The notes: a model not told the origin generated them from the sequence alone. Positions 35,874-47,180 are shown, counted from the first letter of the stretch. The stretch: DNA of 64,000 bases from Terramyces sp. JEL0728 (GCA_027603945.1 JADIIU010000004.1:62001-126000), one strand, 5' to 3'. Made by a program: numbers and translations.

Positions 35874-38713
35874 ATGCTATTTTCAAAGTCGTTTATTAAA
35901 AAGACAAAGAAAGGGTCAGTCATAAAAATCGTCAAAGAACATTATTTAAGAGATGATATTGACTGCGGAATACCAACCTGTCAACATTGCAAAACCGAAT
36001 CGCAACTGGGAGAAGGAATGTACATCATCCCGGATACAAATATGCTTTACCACCAAATTGACCTGATGGAGCATGAAGGAATGCAGAATATCATTATTCT
36101 TCAAACGGTTTTGCAAGAGCTAAAGCACAAGAGCTTGCCTATTTATCAAAGAATCAGAAACTTGATTCCAAAGAAGCAGATTCATGTCTTTTGTAACGAG
36201 CATCACCGAGAAACTTTTGTAAAGACAGAGATTGGAGAATCGCCAAATGATAGGAATGATCGAGCAATTAGAAGAGCGGTAGAGTGGTATATTGCTCATA
36301 TCAACAAAAAGTCATTTATTCTTGTTACAGACGATAGAGACAATAGACAAAAAGCTCTAAAGCAAGGACTTGTTGCAAAGTCTGTCAGGGAATATGTGGA
36401 GACGTTACCGTTCAAGGAAATTCTTGACCTAGTTGCTGATCACGGCAAAGACGTGGATCCACAAAACTCCTTTGCATATCCTGAACACTTGTCTCAAATT
36501 CAGATATCGGCTGGATTGAAATCAGGTGCATTTTACCAAGGCGTTTTGGGAATTAGCACCCACAACTTTTTAGAAGCAACAACAATCATTAAAGTCAACA
36601 ACGAAGAAAAAACCATTCATATTGTCGGACGGGAACATTTGAACCGCGGCGTTCAGGGCGATGTTGTTGCTATTCAAATCCTTCCAGAGTCAGAATGGAA
36701 ATCGAGTATTTCGGCTATTGTGGAGGAAGAAGTAACCGAAGACTTGAAGCTGGACGAAAAAGAAAAAATAGATCTTGTCCCTACTGGGAAGGTAGTTGGA
36801 ATCATCAAAAGAAATTGGAGACCTTATTGCGGCACAATTGATGCATCTTCTGTGCAGCAAACGTCAACTTTATCCGCAGTGCAGTCTGTATTCTTTTGGT
36901 CCATGGACAAGAGAATACCGAAAATCAGAATTAAAACAAGACAAGCGCAGACTTTAATAGGAAAGCGCATTATTGTTGCGATTGATTCTTGGGAAAAGAA
37001 TTCTAGATATCCGTCTGGCCATTTTGTCCGCGTATTGGGTGAGGTTGGGGATAAGCAAACCGAAACTGAGGTCTTGCTATTGGAACATGATGTGCCGTTT
37101 GCTCCATTTTCTCCCCTTGTCTTGTCATTCTTGCCAGAAGAAGGTGAAAATTGGATTGTCCAAGACAAGCATTTGGACAAAAGAAGAGATTTTAGAGGTT
37201 GGGATATTTGTAGCATCGATCCTCCAGGATGTACCGATATTGACGATGCTTTGCATGCCAAACTACTGCCGAATGGAAACTACCAAGTCGGTGTTCGTAA
37301 TTATTGTCTAACGTAGATATTGCAGATGTATCCCACTTTGTAAAGCCTGAAAATGCCATGGATTTAGAAGCTCAAAGACGAGGAACTACTGTTTATTTAG
37401 TAGACAAGAGAATTGACATGTTACCGGGGCTGTTAGGCACTAACTTGTGCTCTCTCCGTTCCAATGTTGACCGCTTAGCATTTTCATGCATTTGGGAAAT
37501 CACCCCAAAAGCCAAAATCATCTCTTGTGAATACATTAAATCTGTTATAAGATCAAAGAATTCTTTTACCTACGACGAAGCACAGGCTAGATTGGACGAT
37601 CCGAACATGAATGATCCTGTTTCACTTGGAATTAAAGCACTAAATATGCTAGCTAAGCAATTACGGCAGAAGCGACTGGAAGCCGGTGCACTTACACTTG
37701 CCTCCCCAGAAGTGCGCTTTAGGATGGAGAATGATTCTCAAGATCCTGTCGATGTTGAAATGAAAGAACTTAAAGATACGAATGCTCTTGTCGAAGAATT
37801 CATGTTATTAGCCAATATCTATGTTGCCAAGAAAATTTTCGAAACTTTTCCTGACAGTTCATTGCTGCGCAGACATCCGAAACCTCCTGCAAACAACTTT
37901 GAACCGTTGATTAAAGCAGTTGCTCCTCTAGGAATTGATATCGACCCAAGTTCGTCCAAGACTCTGTCAGATTCACTTGATCGGGCAGTATTACCATCTG
38001 ATTCATATTTCAACAAGCTCATTAGGATAATGACAACTAGATGCATGATGCAAGCTGTCTATTTCTGTTCTGGAACATTGTCTGAGCCTGATTTCTGGCA
38101 TTATGGGCTGGCTTCCCCAATTTACACACACTTTACATCTCCCATTAGAAGATACTCTGACTTGCAAGTCCATAGATTGTTGGCTGCGTGCATTGGATAC
38201 GAAAAAGATTACTCTTCAGATCTAGTGGACAAGACTAAAGTCAAAGAAATGTGCGATGGTAAGAGCTGCTAATGTAGTGTTGAATTATAGACATCGAATG
38301 GCCCAACAAGCCTCAAGAGCATCAGTCGAACTTTACACACACCTTTTCTTTAAAGGAAAGACGCTTCAAGAGGAGGCATATGTTATCAGAGTGTTGAAGA
38401 ATGGATTTGTAGTCCTGATACCAAAGTAAGTCTGTTTAACAGTAGGTATGGTGTTGAAGGTATAATCTACTCTGCTCCAAACCCCGATGAACCTCCGGTA
38501 TTAACATTCAATGCAGAAGAAAACCACCTTGCACATGGTGATATCAAAATCAGTCTGTTCAACAAAGTAAAAGTGCAGATCACTGTGAACGATGCTGGTG
38601 AAGCAGGACAGCGCAGCAAGCTGTGTCTGGAGCTGATTGAACCTGCAATCAAAGGAATGGTTAAACAATCGGGCTCCAACCCAAAAGCCAAGAAACAGAA
38701 AACAAAGAAATAA
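35874..38713 (+). CDS. DIS3: Exosome 3'-5' exoribonuclease/endonuclease Dis3 (Rrp44)
   Basis: 926 aa from exons 35874-37296, 37317-38258, 38278-38425 and 38446-38713 (introns 20, 19, 20 nt). The N-terminus KIVKEHYLRDDIDCG leads into the PIN endonuclease domain (MYIIPDTNMLYHQIDLME, NDRNDRAIRRAVEWY, FILVTDDRDNRQ). Cold-shock domains follow, then the RNB exonuclease domain with CSIDPPGCTDIDDALHAKLL (metal-binding aspartates), VGVHIADVSHFV and HFTSPIRRYSDLQVHRLL, and a C-terminal S1-type region. It is the catalytic subunit of the RNA exosome. The junction at 37296/37317 was fixed by the invariant VGVHIADV motif. AATAAA overlaps the stop codon. Confidence 0.97.
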
Positions 38714-39026
38714 ACTTTGAGATAAATCTTTGTGTTTAAAACGTCTTTGTGATAAACATCCTTGTGTTTTAAGTTCAGGGGTGTGGCTACCAACTCAGAA
38801 TTCGGTCACAAATCGGAAGCTTAATTAATGGCATTGTGGTGTAGTATTGAAGGCAGGAAAGAGATAAATTCACACAAGTAGGAATGCAATGTTTACTATT
38901 GGAACCGAGAAGCAACAACCGCGCATTTAACACAACTGCTTGTTACACCAAATGCTTGTGAACCCTATTATGTGTGTAACCATGCGTTCAGGAACCAATA
39001 AGAGCAATTAGATTCCACTTTCCCAA
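38714..39026. other. Intergenic region, no recognised feature
   Basis: About 310 bp between DIS3 and the 7-TM gene on the same strand. No open frame with support, no tRNA-like fold and no clear repeat was found. Confidence 0.5.
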
Positions 39027-40004
39027 ATGATCATATCCTTACTCAGCGTACTATTATTATCCATCCAATTCGGGGTTCTATTCACACCGACATGGAGAAC
39101 AAAATCGTACTGGCTATCGCTCTTCATATTAATCGCATTCGATATAATGGCCAATTTTTTAACACTAATGACCTTTGATGTTGACAAGGAGCAGACGGCT
39201 TTGCCAGTTCATTTGATAGATCTTGACAATAAAATACTTTCGCTGATGGAGATATCGATATGCATTTCGACGATTGACACTGTATGTAATGGAAAATCAA
39301 TTAAATACTTTTGGTTAACATCAACATTTTGTTGTGTAGTAATGGGGTGCAGCGTGTGGTTGGCAACTCTGGTATTTCCCATTGACTTTATTATTTACTG
39401 TATTCTGTTGCCGTTCGAAGTGATGATGCTTTTGCTCACCTACAGGAAGGTGAAGAATGCTGTGAGGAGGATAGAGCTGGAAACTGCATTGCACATACAC
39501 GAAAAGAAAAAAGTAATGGAAATCATTGGCAGATTTATTACTTTCTTCACGCTGTCGCTCGCTACGGTCTGGTCAACCATTTTCATCCTCATGCTTGTGA
39601 ATAACTATGTTCAATTTAGCACGGATACACAATTCATGATCTACGGATACGTGGCAAGAGCATTCATACACTTGATATCAATAGTTTGGGGGTTGCGGCC
39701 TCTTCCTAAACTGATATCATACGGAAAAGCTAGCACAATAGTTCAAGAGGAGGATGAATCGTTGAAACTTGCAATTGAAGACCATTCACTGCCAATATCA
39801 ATTGTCGATTGTCCAATCATAGATATGGGGATACAGATTCCTTCTAACGTGTTGCAGGTAGACAGTATAGATACCATAGACATAGCCCGTGAAAGATTAT
39901 TTGGCACAAACAACAGTCAGATACTCGAGCGGATGTTTCAAGATATATCTGCAATGGAGCATTTCCAATTTTCAATCAACAGCCAAACTAATTCGTACAT
40001 ATAA
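39027..40004 (+). CDS. Seven-helix membrane protein, receptor-like
   Basis: 325 aa, single exon. Seven hydrophobic segments can be counted: LLSVLLLSIQFGVLF, YWLSLFILIAFDIMANF, LMEISICISTIDTVC, LTSTFCCVVMGCSVWLATL, IIYCILLPFEVMMLLL, FFTLSLATVWSTIFILML and AFIHLISIVWGL. A basic loop lies between helices 5 and 6 (YRKVKNAVRRIELE), and the C-terminal tail is acidic, about 100 aa. The topology suggests a G-protein-coupled receptor or a related seven-helix family. No signature identifies the class. The stop lies 5 bp from the stop of the convergent NIPA-like gene. Confidence 0.75.
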   Translation: MIISLLSVLLLSIQFGVLFTPTWRTKSYWLSLFILIAFDIMANFLTLMTFDVDKEQTALPVHLIDLDNKILSLMEISICISTIDTVCNGKSIKYFWLTSTFCCVVMGCSVWLATLVFPIDFIIYCILLPFEVMMLLLTYRKVKNAVRRIELETALHIHEKKKVMEIIGRFITFFTLSLATVWSTIFILMLVNNYVQFSTDTQFMIYGYVARAFIHLISIVWGLRPLPKLISYGKASTIVQEEDESLKLAIEDHSLPISIVDCPIIDMGIQIPSNVLQVDSIDTIDIARERLFGTNNSQILERMFQDISAMEHFQFSINSQTNSYI

Positions 40005-40009
40005 TATAT

Positions 40010-40958
40010 TTATAATTCAATCGATTTTTTGATATTAAATTGGTTTGTGGACTCGTTTAGGTTTTCGTTTAGTAGCTCTGATATTCCAATGCCGATAATT
40101 GACATGCTAAGGCTAAAGATTACAATGAAATAGTATCCGTCTTGGAGGGTCGTTGAATTCGAGAATATCAATGCGCTCAACAGCACAACACTACATTAAA
40201 TCACACTTACCATCCATTGAATCCAGCGTACAGCAATGGAATGATTTTTGACACTGGGTATGCAGCAAGAGTCTTTTGCTTGAACAGCTCTTGGAAAATG
40301 GTTGAACATACTATACACGTCAACAGTATCAACTGAATAGAAGGAAATCCATTAGCATCTGTCGCTTGGTAAAACATGGAAATCATTTTAGCAAAGGATA
40401 CAGACAAGGTGCCAAATATCGAGCAGATCATAATATACAAATACAAGCGGAGCGGCCGAGGCTTTCGAGAGCATATGATTAGAATCGCAAGAACCCCAAC
40501 CATCACTCCAAAAACGACAATATTAAAAGGTTTCGCCAGATCGTCCAAAACTTCCTTTGTTGTTTGCGGTACCTGCTCATGCTTGGGTGCGATATATAGT
40601 ATTCCAAGAACTCCAAATAGTATAGTAACGTATCCTTTGATTTGATTTGTCGTAAGTGAATCGTTTAATATTAAACTAGCTCCAACCAAGTTGATCAACA
40701 CTGAAACAATTCCAAACGGAGTTATTACAGCTGGAGATGCTTGCGATAACGCCAACCAGTTTCCGAATTCCCCTGAATAGTTTATTATCATTCCGGCAAT
40801 CCAGTATATGTTTGATATTCGACTTTTCTTGGATTTTGCTTCAGATACGTTGATCCCATATTTTTGTAATACTTGGCCAGATCCTATGAGACAGCTGATA
40901 GTTAGACTGGTATTTACTTTGCAGCGACTGCCATTACAATTCCTGTTGCAATTGTCAT
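40010..40958 (-). CDS. NIPA-like (DUF803) magnesium transporter family protein
   Basis: 301 aa from exons 40958-40918, 40894-40211 and 40190-40010, with introns 40895-40917 (23 nt) and 40191-40210 (20 nt). About nine membrane segments. The block GEFGNWLALSQASPAVITPF then GIVSVLINLVGASLILNDSL and GYVTILFGVLGILYIAP corresponds to the 'GE-AN-AY-FAPA-LVTPLGALSVLV' core of NIPA proteins, drug/metabolite-transporter relatives that move Mg2+ at plasma membrane or endosomes. Substrate is inferred. Two ATGs in exon 1 (40958 and 24 bp later) are possible. Confidence 0.78.
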
Positions 40959-41076
40959 TGAAAATATTTTTTCGAGCTCAAATTTACACCACTTTGATTT
41001 GAATGACCACAATGATAGTCAGCGATTTCGCAAAGAAATTATATCGAGCACAGTCATAGCGTTTTAAAAGTACACT

Positions 41077-41862
41077 TTATTGCGGATGGAACAAGCTTTC
41101 CAACGGCTTCATGTCAAATTGCCTCCAGACATCCTTGGAATCTAGCGCTCTGTCCATCGTATCAGCTGGCCGTGGAACAGCTTTACACCCGCTTTCCAAT
41201 ATCAATTCTTTTACCCATTCCAACTTTTCTCCAGTTTCATAGCCCAGTACTAATTCCCACCAATCATAAACTCGTAGATCAGTAACAATCCATCTTTGTC
41301 CGGCTGTAAAGTTGTTGGATACTTTTACAATTAATCTGGCAACGTCCAATCCGTGAATTAAATGCAAAGAGGTTTTTAATTTTAATGCTTCCTTTGTTGG
41401 TGCAACTCTGGGAATCCATCCTTTAGGCTGTCTGGTTCCGCCATAAAGCCCAGCTAAATTAAGCACACATCCTCCTAATTTAATGAATGCTTCTTCAGCA
41501 TTGTAGCGGGCATCTGGTTTGATTGGGCCATGTCTGTCTGCCCAAGGATTACCAACAAAAGCTCTAGTTGAACCCAATAGAATCCATTTTGATTTGTCCC
41601 CATGAGCTGCTTTGTATAAACCCATTAATATAGCTGACGATTCAATTGTAGGAAGCGGAAATGTAATCAAAACCGTATCTGCACTTGGAAGTTTTGTGAA
41701 CTGTTGAGGATCGGTATTCAAAGGGTCGAATTTAAATGGTACTGTTCCTTCTCGTCCAGTGGTAGTTGTTGCGACAGTGTTTATCCCAGCGTCCCTGCAA
41801 ATCTGTTCTACGTATTTGCCTTGCCATCCATATCCCAAAATCAAAATTTCTGTTGATTTCAT
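41077..41862 (-). CDS. NAD(P)-binding epimerase/dehydrogenase-like protein (YeeZ type)
   Basis: 261 aa, single exon. An N-terminal Rossmann loop, ILILGYGWQGKYVEQICRD, is followed by TVLITFPLP, WILLGSTRAF, the active-site-like region DARYNAEEAFI, and LNLAGLYGGTRQPKGWIPRV. This is the atypical short-chain dehydrogenase layout of bacterial YeeZ and its fungal relatives. The reaction is unknown. AATAAA overlaps the stop codon. Confidence 0.82.
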   Translation of the reverse strand: MKSTEILILGYGWQGKYVEQICRDAGINTVATTTTGREGTVPFKFDPLNTDPQQFTKLPSADTVLITFPLPTIESSAILMGLYKAAHGDKSKWILLGSTRAFVGNPWADRHGPIKPDARYNAEEAFIKLGGCVLNLAGLYGGTRQPKGWIPRVAPTKEALKLKTSLHLIHGLDVARLIVKVSNNFTAGQRWIVTDLRVYDWWELVLGYETGEKLEWVKELILESGCKAVPRPADTMDRALDSKDVWRQFDMKPLESLFHPQ

Positions 41863-42058
41863 TTTTTCAAAAAGTTTAACAGGAGATATTAAATAATTTC
41901 ACCATGTTGCAAAGTGCCATGCATCCGCAATATTAATTGAAATTAGCAGTCGCTTGGTGCTATCTATAGAGTTGTCGTTTGGTGATCCATATAGATTATT
42001 ACAAGCAACGCTATTATTACATGCAGCTCTTAAAGAAATATGGAAATATTAATATATT

Positions 42059-42375
42059 CTACTTGTGTTTAACTTTTTTAATCCAATTCTTGAATTTCTT
42101 GCCCAGTTGTGTAAACATGCTCTCTTGTGCAGCCTTTGCCTCATATCGCAGATTTGACTGTGGTAAATCCTTTGTATTTTGGTAATATTTTCGATATGAT
42201 TGATAAATTAGTTTGGGGTCGCGTTTCTCTGGTAGGAAATCGTCATATCTCGACCAATCAGTCACAATCGCAGCCTAGTTTAATTCCAAGTTACTTTGAT
42301 TTGCTGAGATTCAAGTTTTTTCAAGAGAGTTTTCCTAGATCGTGCGAGTGTTTTATGTGGTTTGTTTGATGTCAT
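42059..42375 (-). CDS. Small basic protein, unrecognised
   Basis: 98 aa from exons 42375-42295 and 42274-42059 (intron 42275-42294, 20 nt). It starts MTSNKPHKTLARSRKTLLKK and contains WSRYDDFLPEKRDPKLIYQS then YRKYYQNTKDLPQSNLRYEA. It ends in a strongly basic segment, KKFKNWIKKVKHK. The in-frame intron with the usual consensus supports a real gene. The basic helix could bind RNA or insert in mitochondria. No family recognised. Confidence 0.65.
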
Positions 42376-42595
42376 CCTTTGGTTCAACAGTTGTTTACGC
42401 GATGTCCTTACCCAGTATCGCCAACCGATAAATTAATTAGGACCATTCACACTGACACAAGATATGACTTTTGTGCGATAAATATATGGCTAGATACCAG
42501 TGAAATTAACCCAAGTCAGAATTTCGATGAGTAATTCGCACGTGAATGCAATTCAGTGATTAAAATGCAAACCCAAAATATTTATTGTAAACGGA

Positions 42596-43107
42596 TTAGA
42601 CTCTGCTTAATGCGGCAGCAGCTACAGACTCGCTGCTGATTGCATTACTGCGTGCTCCTTCTTCCCCTTTGAAAACGGCAATACCTAGAATAAAGTGAAA
42701 AATACCATAAAATATAGCCGCAAATGTCTGTGAAATAGCTGCGATAATAATAGTCTCAGCGCTTTGTATTAGCGAAACCCAAATTAGTGTGGCAAAGACA
42801 GTGTAAATCCCACATTTGATTCTGTTGTCATTGGAAATGGCGATAATGCGATCAGTATTACGGAGACATTTGGCAATGAATGGCACTTCCAATAGGATAA
42901 TGAAAACACCTTCGCAGCTACATTAGCAATAGTTACAATGCAATAATCGAGAAGATTGGGACATGAAGGATACTGCCGATTCCAAATATAATCAAGACTA
43001 CTATAAATAGCATAATTACATATTCCACTGAGCCATCCCGTCCATTGTCCATAAATTGCACATCTTCCAGACTTTACTTCTGCCACAAAATTGCTCCAAA
43101 TCGACAT
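42596..43107 (-). CDS. TVP18: Golgi membrane protein Tvp18-like (copy 1)
   Basis: 157 aa from exons 43107-43020, 43000-42937 and 42917-42596 (two 19-nt introns). Signature CAIYGQWTGWLSGI then FGIGSILHVPIFSIIAF, FIILLEVPFIAKCL and IKCGIYTVFATLIW follow the Tvp18 pattern of four helices with the conserved YGQWTG and VEVPFL motifs. Tvp18 is a small protein of late Golgi vesicles of unclear function. A paralogue lies 700 bp upstream. Confidence 0.85.
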
Positions 43108-43223
43108 TTTTGAAAAAGATTTTGCTGGACCAAAAAGCTGTGCCTCTTTGTATCTCCACCCTTGAACTTAAACAGACATTTCATAGCCCCAAATACACAA
43201 TGAATAAAAAGAATCATATTTAT

Positions 43224-43811
43224 TCACGCAGTAATGATATAATCAGGTTTGATATCGTAATCGGCGGTTGGCACTGAATCTACAATTTGTGCAGACTGGC
43301 AAACCGCAATTGTCTTTGGTTTGGCTGTTCCATTTAGCTGGCTCAATTCAAAGCTTCTTGACAAGAATTTATCGTAATATCCTTTTCCATATCCCATTCT
43401 GTGTCCTTGCTTATCAAATGCTAACCCGGGCATGATGACAAGGTCCAGTCCATCTTTATACTGTTCCACATTCAGTCGGTTTTCTTCCGGCAATGGTTCA
43501 GGAATCCCCCAGCTATTTTTCTTTAGTGAATGGAAATCATCGATGGATTTCAATTGAACCATGTCCATCTTCTCGGAGCACATCGGAATAAAGCAAGCTT
43601 TGCCATTAGCGAATATATCCTGCAAGATCTGGAATGTTTCGACTTCCCCAGGCATATTCAAAAATATCGAAACCGATTTTGAAGCAATATATACCGGGTG
43701 AGCCAATAGTTTCTGGGAAATAACCTGGCTTTCGTGTTCGACTACTTGTTGCGGTACTTTTTTCAATATGGCCTTCATTTCCTTGCGAAGTGCTTTCTTT
43801 GCTGCCAGCAT
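43224..43811 (-). CDS. FAU1: 5-formyltetrahydrofolate cyclo-ligase
   Basis: 195 aa, single exon. It converts 5-formyl-THF to 5,10-methenyl-THF using ATP. The N-terminus AAKKALRKEMKAILKKVPQQ is the conserved basic helix. Further motifs are SVSIFLNMPGEVET (substrate region), ACFIPMC, WGIPEP, and the ATP-binding loop LVIMPGLAFDKQGHRMGYGK followed by GYYDKFL. The start at 43811 is preferred over an in-frame ATG at 43871, which would overlap the neighbouring gene. AATAAA starts on the last base of the TGA stop. It lies between two TVP18-like genes. Confidence 0.94.
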   Translation of the reverse strand: MLAAKKALRKEMKAILKKVPQQVVEHESQVISQKLLAHPVYIASKSVSIFLNMPGEVETFQILQDIFANGKACFIPMCSEKMDMVQLKSIDDFHSLKKNSWGIPEPLPEENRLNVEQYKDGLDLVIMPGLAFDKQGHRMGYGKGYYDKFLSRSFELSQLNGTAKPKTIAVCQSAQIVDSVPTADYDIKPDYIITA

Positions 43812-43839
43812 TTCAAGATTGCAAATATCAACTTTTTTA

Positions 43840-44360
43840 TTAGACTCTGCTTGAAATAACTGAACGAGCAATTCCTTCTTGAGTTACTACGTTGCTCTTT
43901 GCATGTTCTTCTCCTCTGATTACTGCACCGCCTACATTAATCAATATTACCATAGGCTAATCCGGATAATGATAATGTAATAGCTGGTACAATTATGCCA
44001 GATCCGCTTTGAATTATTGAACACCATAAAGCTGCTGCGAATCTACTTAAACGATACTTACATTACGTAGCCAATGGCCTTGAATTTCATATTTTCAGAC
44101 AGCGCAATAAGTCTATCAGTTCCTCTAATACACTTTGCCAAAAAAGTAAACTCGACTAATGTGACTACAATACCTTCAGCACTAGATTAAATAGATCTTA
44201 CAGGCAAATAACGGCCCAGACAATCATACTTGAAAATAACGAGGAAATTCCAAAAATAATACATACTAGGTTAGTAATGGGTACGTAGTGCAGATAGCCA
44301 TCCCATCCATTGGCCATAGATACTGAGTTTTCCGGCTTTTAGTTCAGTCAAGAATGACAT
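43840..44360 (-). CDS. Golgi membrane protein Tvp18-like (copy 2)
   Basis: 147 aa from five small exons: 44360-44285, 44265-44202, 44181-44062, 44042-43951 and 43931-43840. Introns are 19, 20, 19 and 19 nt. It contains LSIYGQWMGWLSALLC, VTLVEFTFLAKCIRGTDRLI, AIGYVIFAAALWCSIIQSGS and a tail ending GIARSVISSRV, closely parallel to copy 1 (both end in an S-rich then R-V tail). It has four introns against two in copy 1, so exons were lost or gained after duplication. The stop lies 28 bp before the FAU1 start. Confidence 0.85.
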
Positions 44361-44490
44361 TTTTTAATAAACTTGAAAACGCGTAAGAGACAAACAAGTG
44401 GCTGGTGATTGATATGATGGAGCAAAGACTCTCTAACTCGTCAGCAAGCTATACATGAATAATTGTAATGTAGATTTATATTAAATAACG

Positions 44491-45222
44491 CTATTCCTTG
44501 CCTTGCTCCTTTTCTATTTTATGCTTCACGGCAGCTTTAAAGAATCCATGAATAGATTGGCACGCCAAACTCCCCAACTCGTACGACCCATCAAACTACT
44601 TTAGCAACATTGATTACCTCTTCCTTTGTGAATACTCCTGTAGAATTTGTCGTTATACAGTTTCCACTTATAGCGTCAAAAACAAAATTATGGACTGACT
44701 GCGCTTCTGCCAATTCAATAAGCGTTGGATCTAACAGTAATCGTCCGTCATTATGGAGCATTGTGGTTACTCCAGCAAATGTGCTGTTCAGAGGGACTCC
44801 AGCGTCTAGTAATGCAAGCATCATTGCATTGATACCGGTGGTTAATATCGATCCATCGTCCGCAAGCACCTGAAAGTTGATTTTAATCATAGTTCGAGGA
44901 TGTAAGGCGTCAATAATTACTGAGGTTGCGATTTTCTCGAGAATCCTCTCATATAGTCTGTCCAGCGTTGCTAATATTACTTTTCAATTACTCCCTTTGC
45001 CTGCGAGTGGAGTAAACGATACTGATATAAATGCTTTATCCATTAATTCGTCTCTCTGTTTGACGGGCATTGGTCCATTAACTGCGCACAATACAGATGA
45101 TTTACCTGATTTAATTCTTGATTACCAAATTGAAACTTTGCTGAACCGTCAGACCTGGAAAGATAACCAAGCCCGCTGCCCATTGTTCTAACCGAAGTAT
45201 TTGTTCTTTGGTCTGGTCGCAT
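44491..45222 (-). CDS. RRP46: Exosome core subunit Rrp46 (RNase PH-like)
   Basis: 222 aa from exons 45222-45126, 45105-44992, 44970-44618 and 44595-44491; introns 20, 21 and 22 nt. The start MRPDQRTNTSVRTMGSGLGY and LSRSDGSAKFQFGKSSVLC, VNGPMPVKQRDE, then ALHPRTMIKINFQVLADDGS and INAMMLALLDAGVPLN match the Rrp46/EXOSC5 RNase PH fold, one of six in the exosome ring, catalytically inactive in fungi and animals. Together with DIS3 in this window it covers ring and nuclease of the same complex. Its ATG is only 18 bp from the MDM31 ATG on the other strand. Confidence 0.88.
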
Positions 45223-45240
45223 TTTTGCAAAAAAATTCAA

Positions 45241-47075
45241 ATGTTTAAAATTTTTCAGAGGCAAATACAAACATTTCGACCCATTAGATTTCAGAGCAGG
45301 AATTTTGTATCTCCATTGACACCCGAACAGGGGCAGAAAGCACTACGATCAGCTCGTCAAGCATTAATTAATAATGTGGAAGGATTCTTTCCTCGGCAAC
45401 GACTGAGATTGCGATTGTTCTTGATGGGGCAAATACGACCAATGAAGATGGATGATGCACTCGCAATAATGTCTTGGTTCTTTTTAGGACACTCTATATT
45501 TATTCTGGTAGGGACAACGACTTTTGTTTCCATCATGATTGTAGTTACCAATTCATTCAATGTACAAGGTCAGTGGTCGATAATACTAGATTATTTTGCG
45601 GACTATATCAGCGAATTGCTAACCTTTTGGACGGGGTATAATATTACGTTTGAATCCGCGTCAGTTCCATGGCGACTAGGAACTATCCGCCTGGAAAACG
45701 TCAAAATTGTTTGTAACGAGGAAACATGGAAGACTCTTCAAAAGAAAATTGCTTATAGAGATGGAGTGGAGTACAACCCTGGAGAAGTGAATACGAATTT
45801 TGCTTATTGGGATGCAACTGTCGAAAGCATTGATGTCACCCTCTCGCTATGGAGATGGCTAGATGGTTCACAGCTCATTAACTCTAGGACGCGGAGTAGT
45901 GAAAGATGCAAAGATTAGAGGGATTAGAGGTGTTTGCGACAGAACTCATATCACTTGGGATAACTGGGTTCCATCAAGACGGACTCCACACTTTGGCGAC
46001 TTTGAATTAGATTCATTGATAATTGAAGACGCCCTTGTAACTATTTGCAATCCAAGACAGCGACCGATTGCTTTGGCGCTGTTTAATGCCAAACTACCAA
46101 CCTTTAGAAGACAATGGCTGCTATATGAGTAATTATAATTAATTTTAGCTGGCTCTGCGCAGATTCTATCGTGGGAACCCTTGAAGACTGTCTATTTAGT
46201 GTACATAAACCGCAAACAAAAGATTTGAGAGTTCAAAATGAGCTACGGTCGAACTGGTCCAAATTAGTAATTCAAGTTAACTATAGTCAAACATGAAAAT
46301 GTATGGATTGCCAATTTCGCATTTGAATAACAGTGCCAAAGGTCCTCTTTCGTGGATCACCAAAGGTACTATCGACCTGGATTTGCATATTTTGGTTCCT
46401 CATACACAGCAAGATGAAGATCTATTTGACAAGATTTTGGACGAAGTCGATGGACTGCGCTACGAAGCAATCCACAAGTTTGAAGCATTCATGTCACCTA
46501 GCGACAAGTTACCGGAAGAGACACAGAAAAAGATTTCGCTCAGAGAAATGCGCCAGTATGGTCTAAAATACTCTAGAAATGAACCTGATACCGAAATAGA
46601 AGAAACAAACGACCCCTTATTATCTGTTAAGCCCTCATCGAATATGATTATGCTTGGAAAAGTTAAAGTAAAGGACATTAAGGCTAATGTTCCTATCGTC
46701 AACGAATCACTAAGCTACATGTCGTCTGCCTTAATCAGACCAGTAGTAGGATACCTCAATGCAAATAAGATTATGGTACCCTTTTCGTTTAGTGCGCAAA
46801 TGGATGTTGTACTTGTTCAATAATCATAGGAAAACTTTAATGGAGCGTGGGATATATATTCGGCAGGATTGGTAGATGTTTTATCCGAAGAAATGGGTAG
46901 AGCTGTTGCCGGTTTGGTGAATGATGAGCAAGAGCAAGCAAAAAGACTCAAAGAATTTGGCTTATGGTCTCTTGCGGAAGTTAGTCAAAAGATCTTGAAT
47001 GTAGTTGAGCACGCAAGGGGAGACAGAGGCAAATCAGAGTACGCGGGCATCGATACCTTCTCGGCCGTATGGTAG
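45241..47075 (+). CDS. MDM31: Mitochondrial inner-membrane protein Mdm31/Mdm32
   Basis: 576 aa from exons 45241-45568, 45590-45865, 45888-46128, 46149-46266, 46287-46808 and 46830-47075 (introns 21, 22, 20, 20, 21 nt). A mitochondrial leader (MFKIFQRQIQTFRPIRFQSR) precedes a membrane segment (FLGHSIFILVGTTTFVSIMI). The conserved block has NITFESASVPWRLGTIRLEN then FAYWDATVESIDVTLSLWRWL and ENFNGAWDIYSAGLVD. Mdm31/32 keep mitochondrial shape and mtDNA inheritance and help cardiolipin metabolism. The first intron (45569-45589) is 21 nt with no in-frame stop, so retention would add seven residues; removal fits the family better. Confidence 0.9.
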
Positions 47076-47180
47076 TTACACTGTTTTCATTTATATATTT
47101 AATCAACATTACTTTTGATTGACTTTGTTTCGTGTTTCACCTGGTCGCACAAGACCTTGCCAAACTTTTACCCATTAGCC

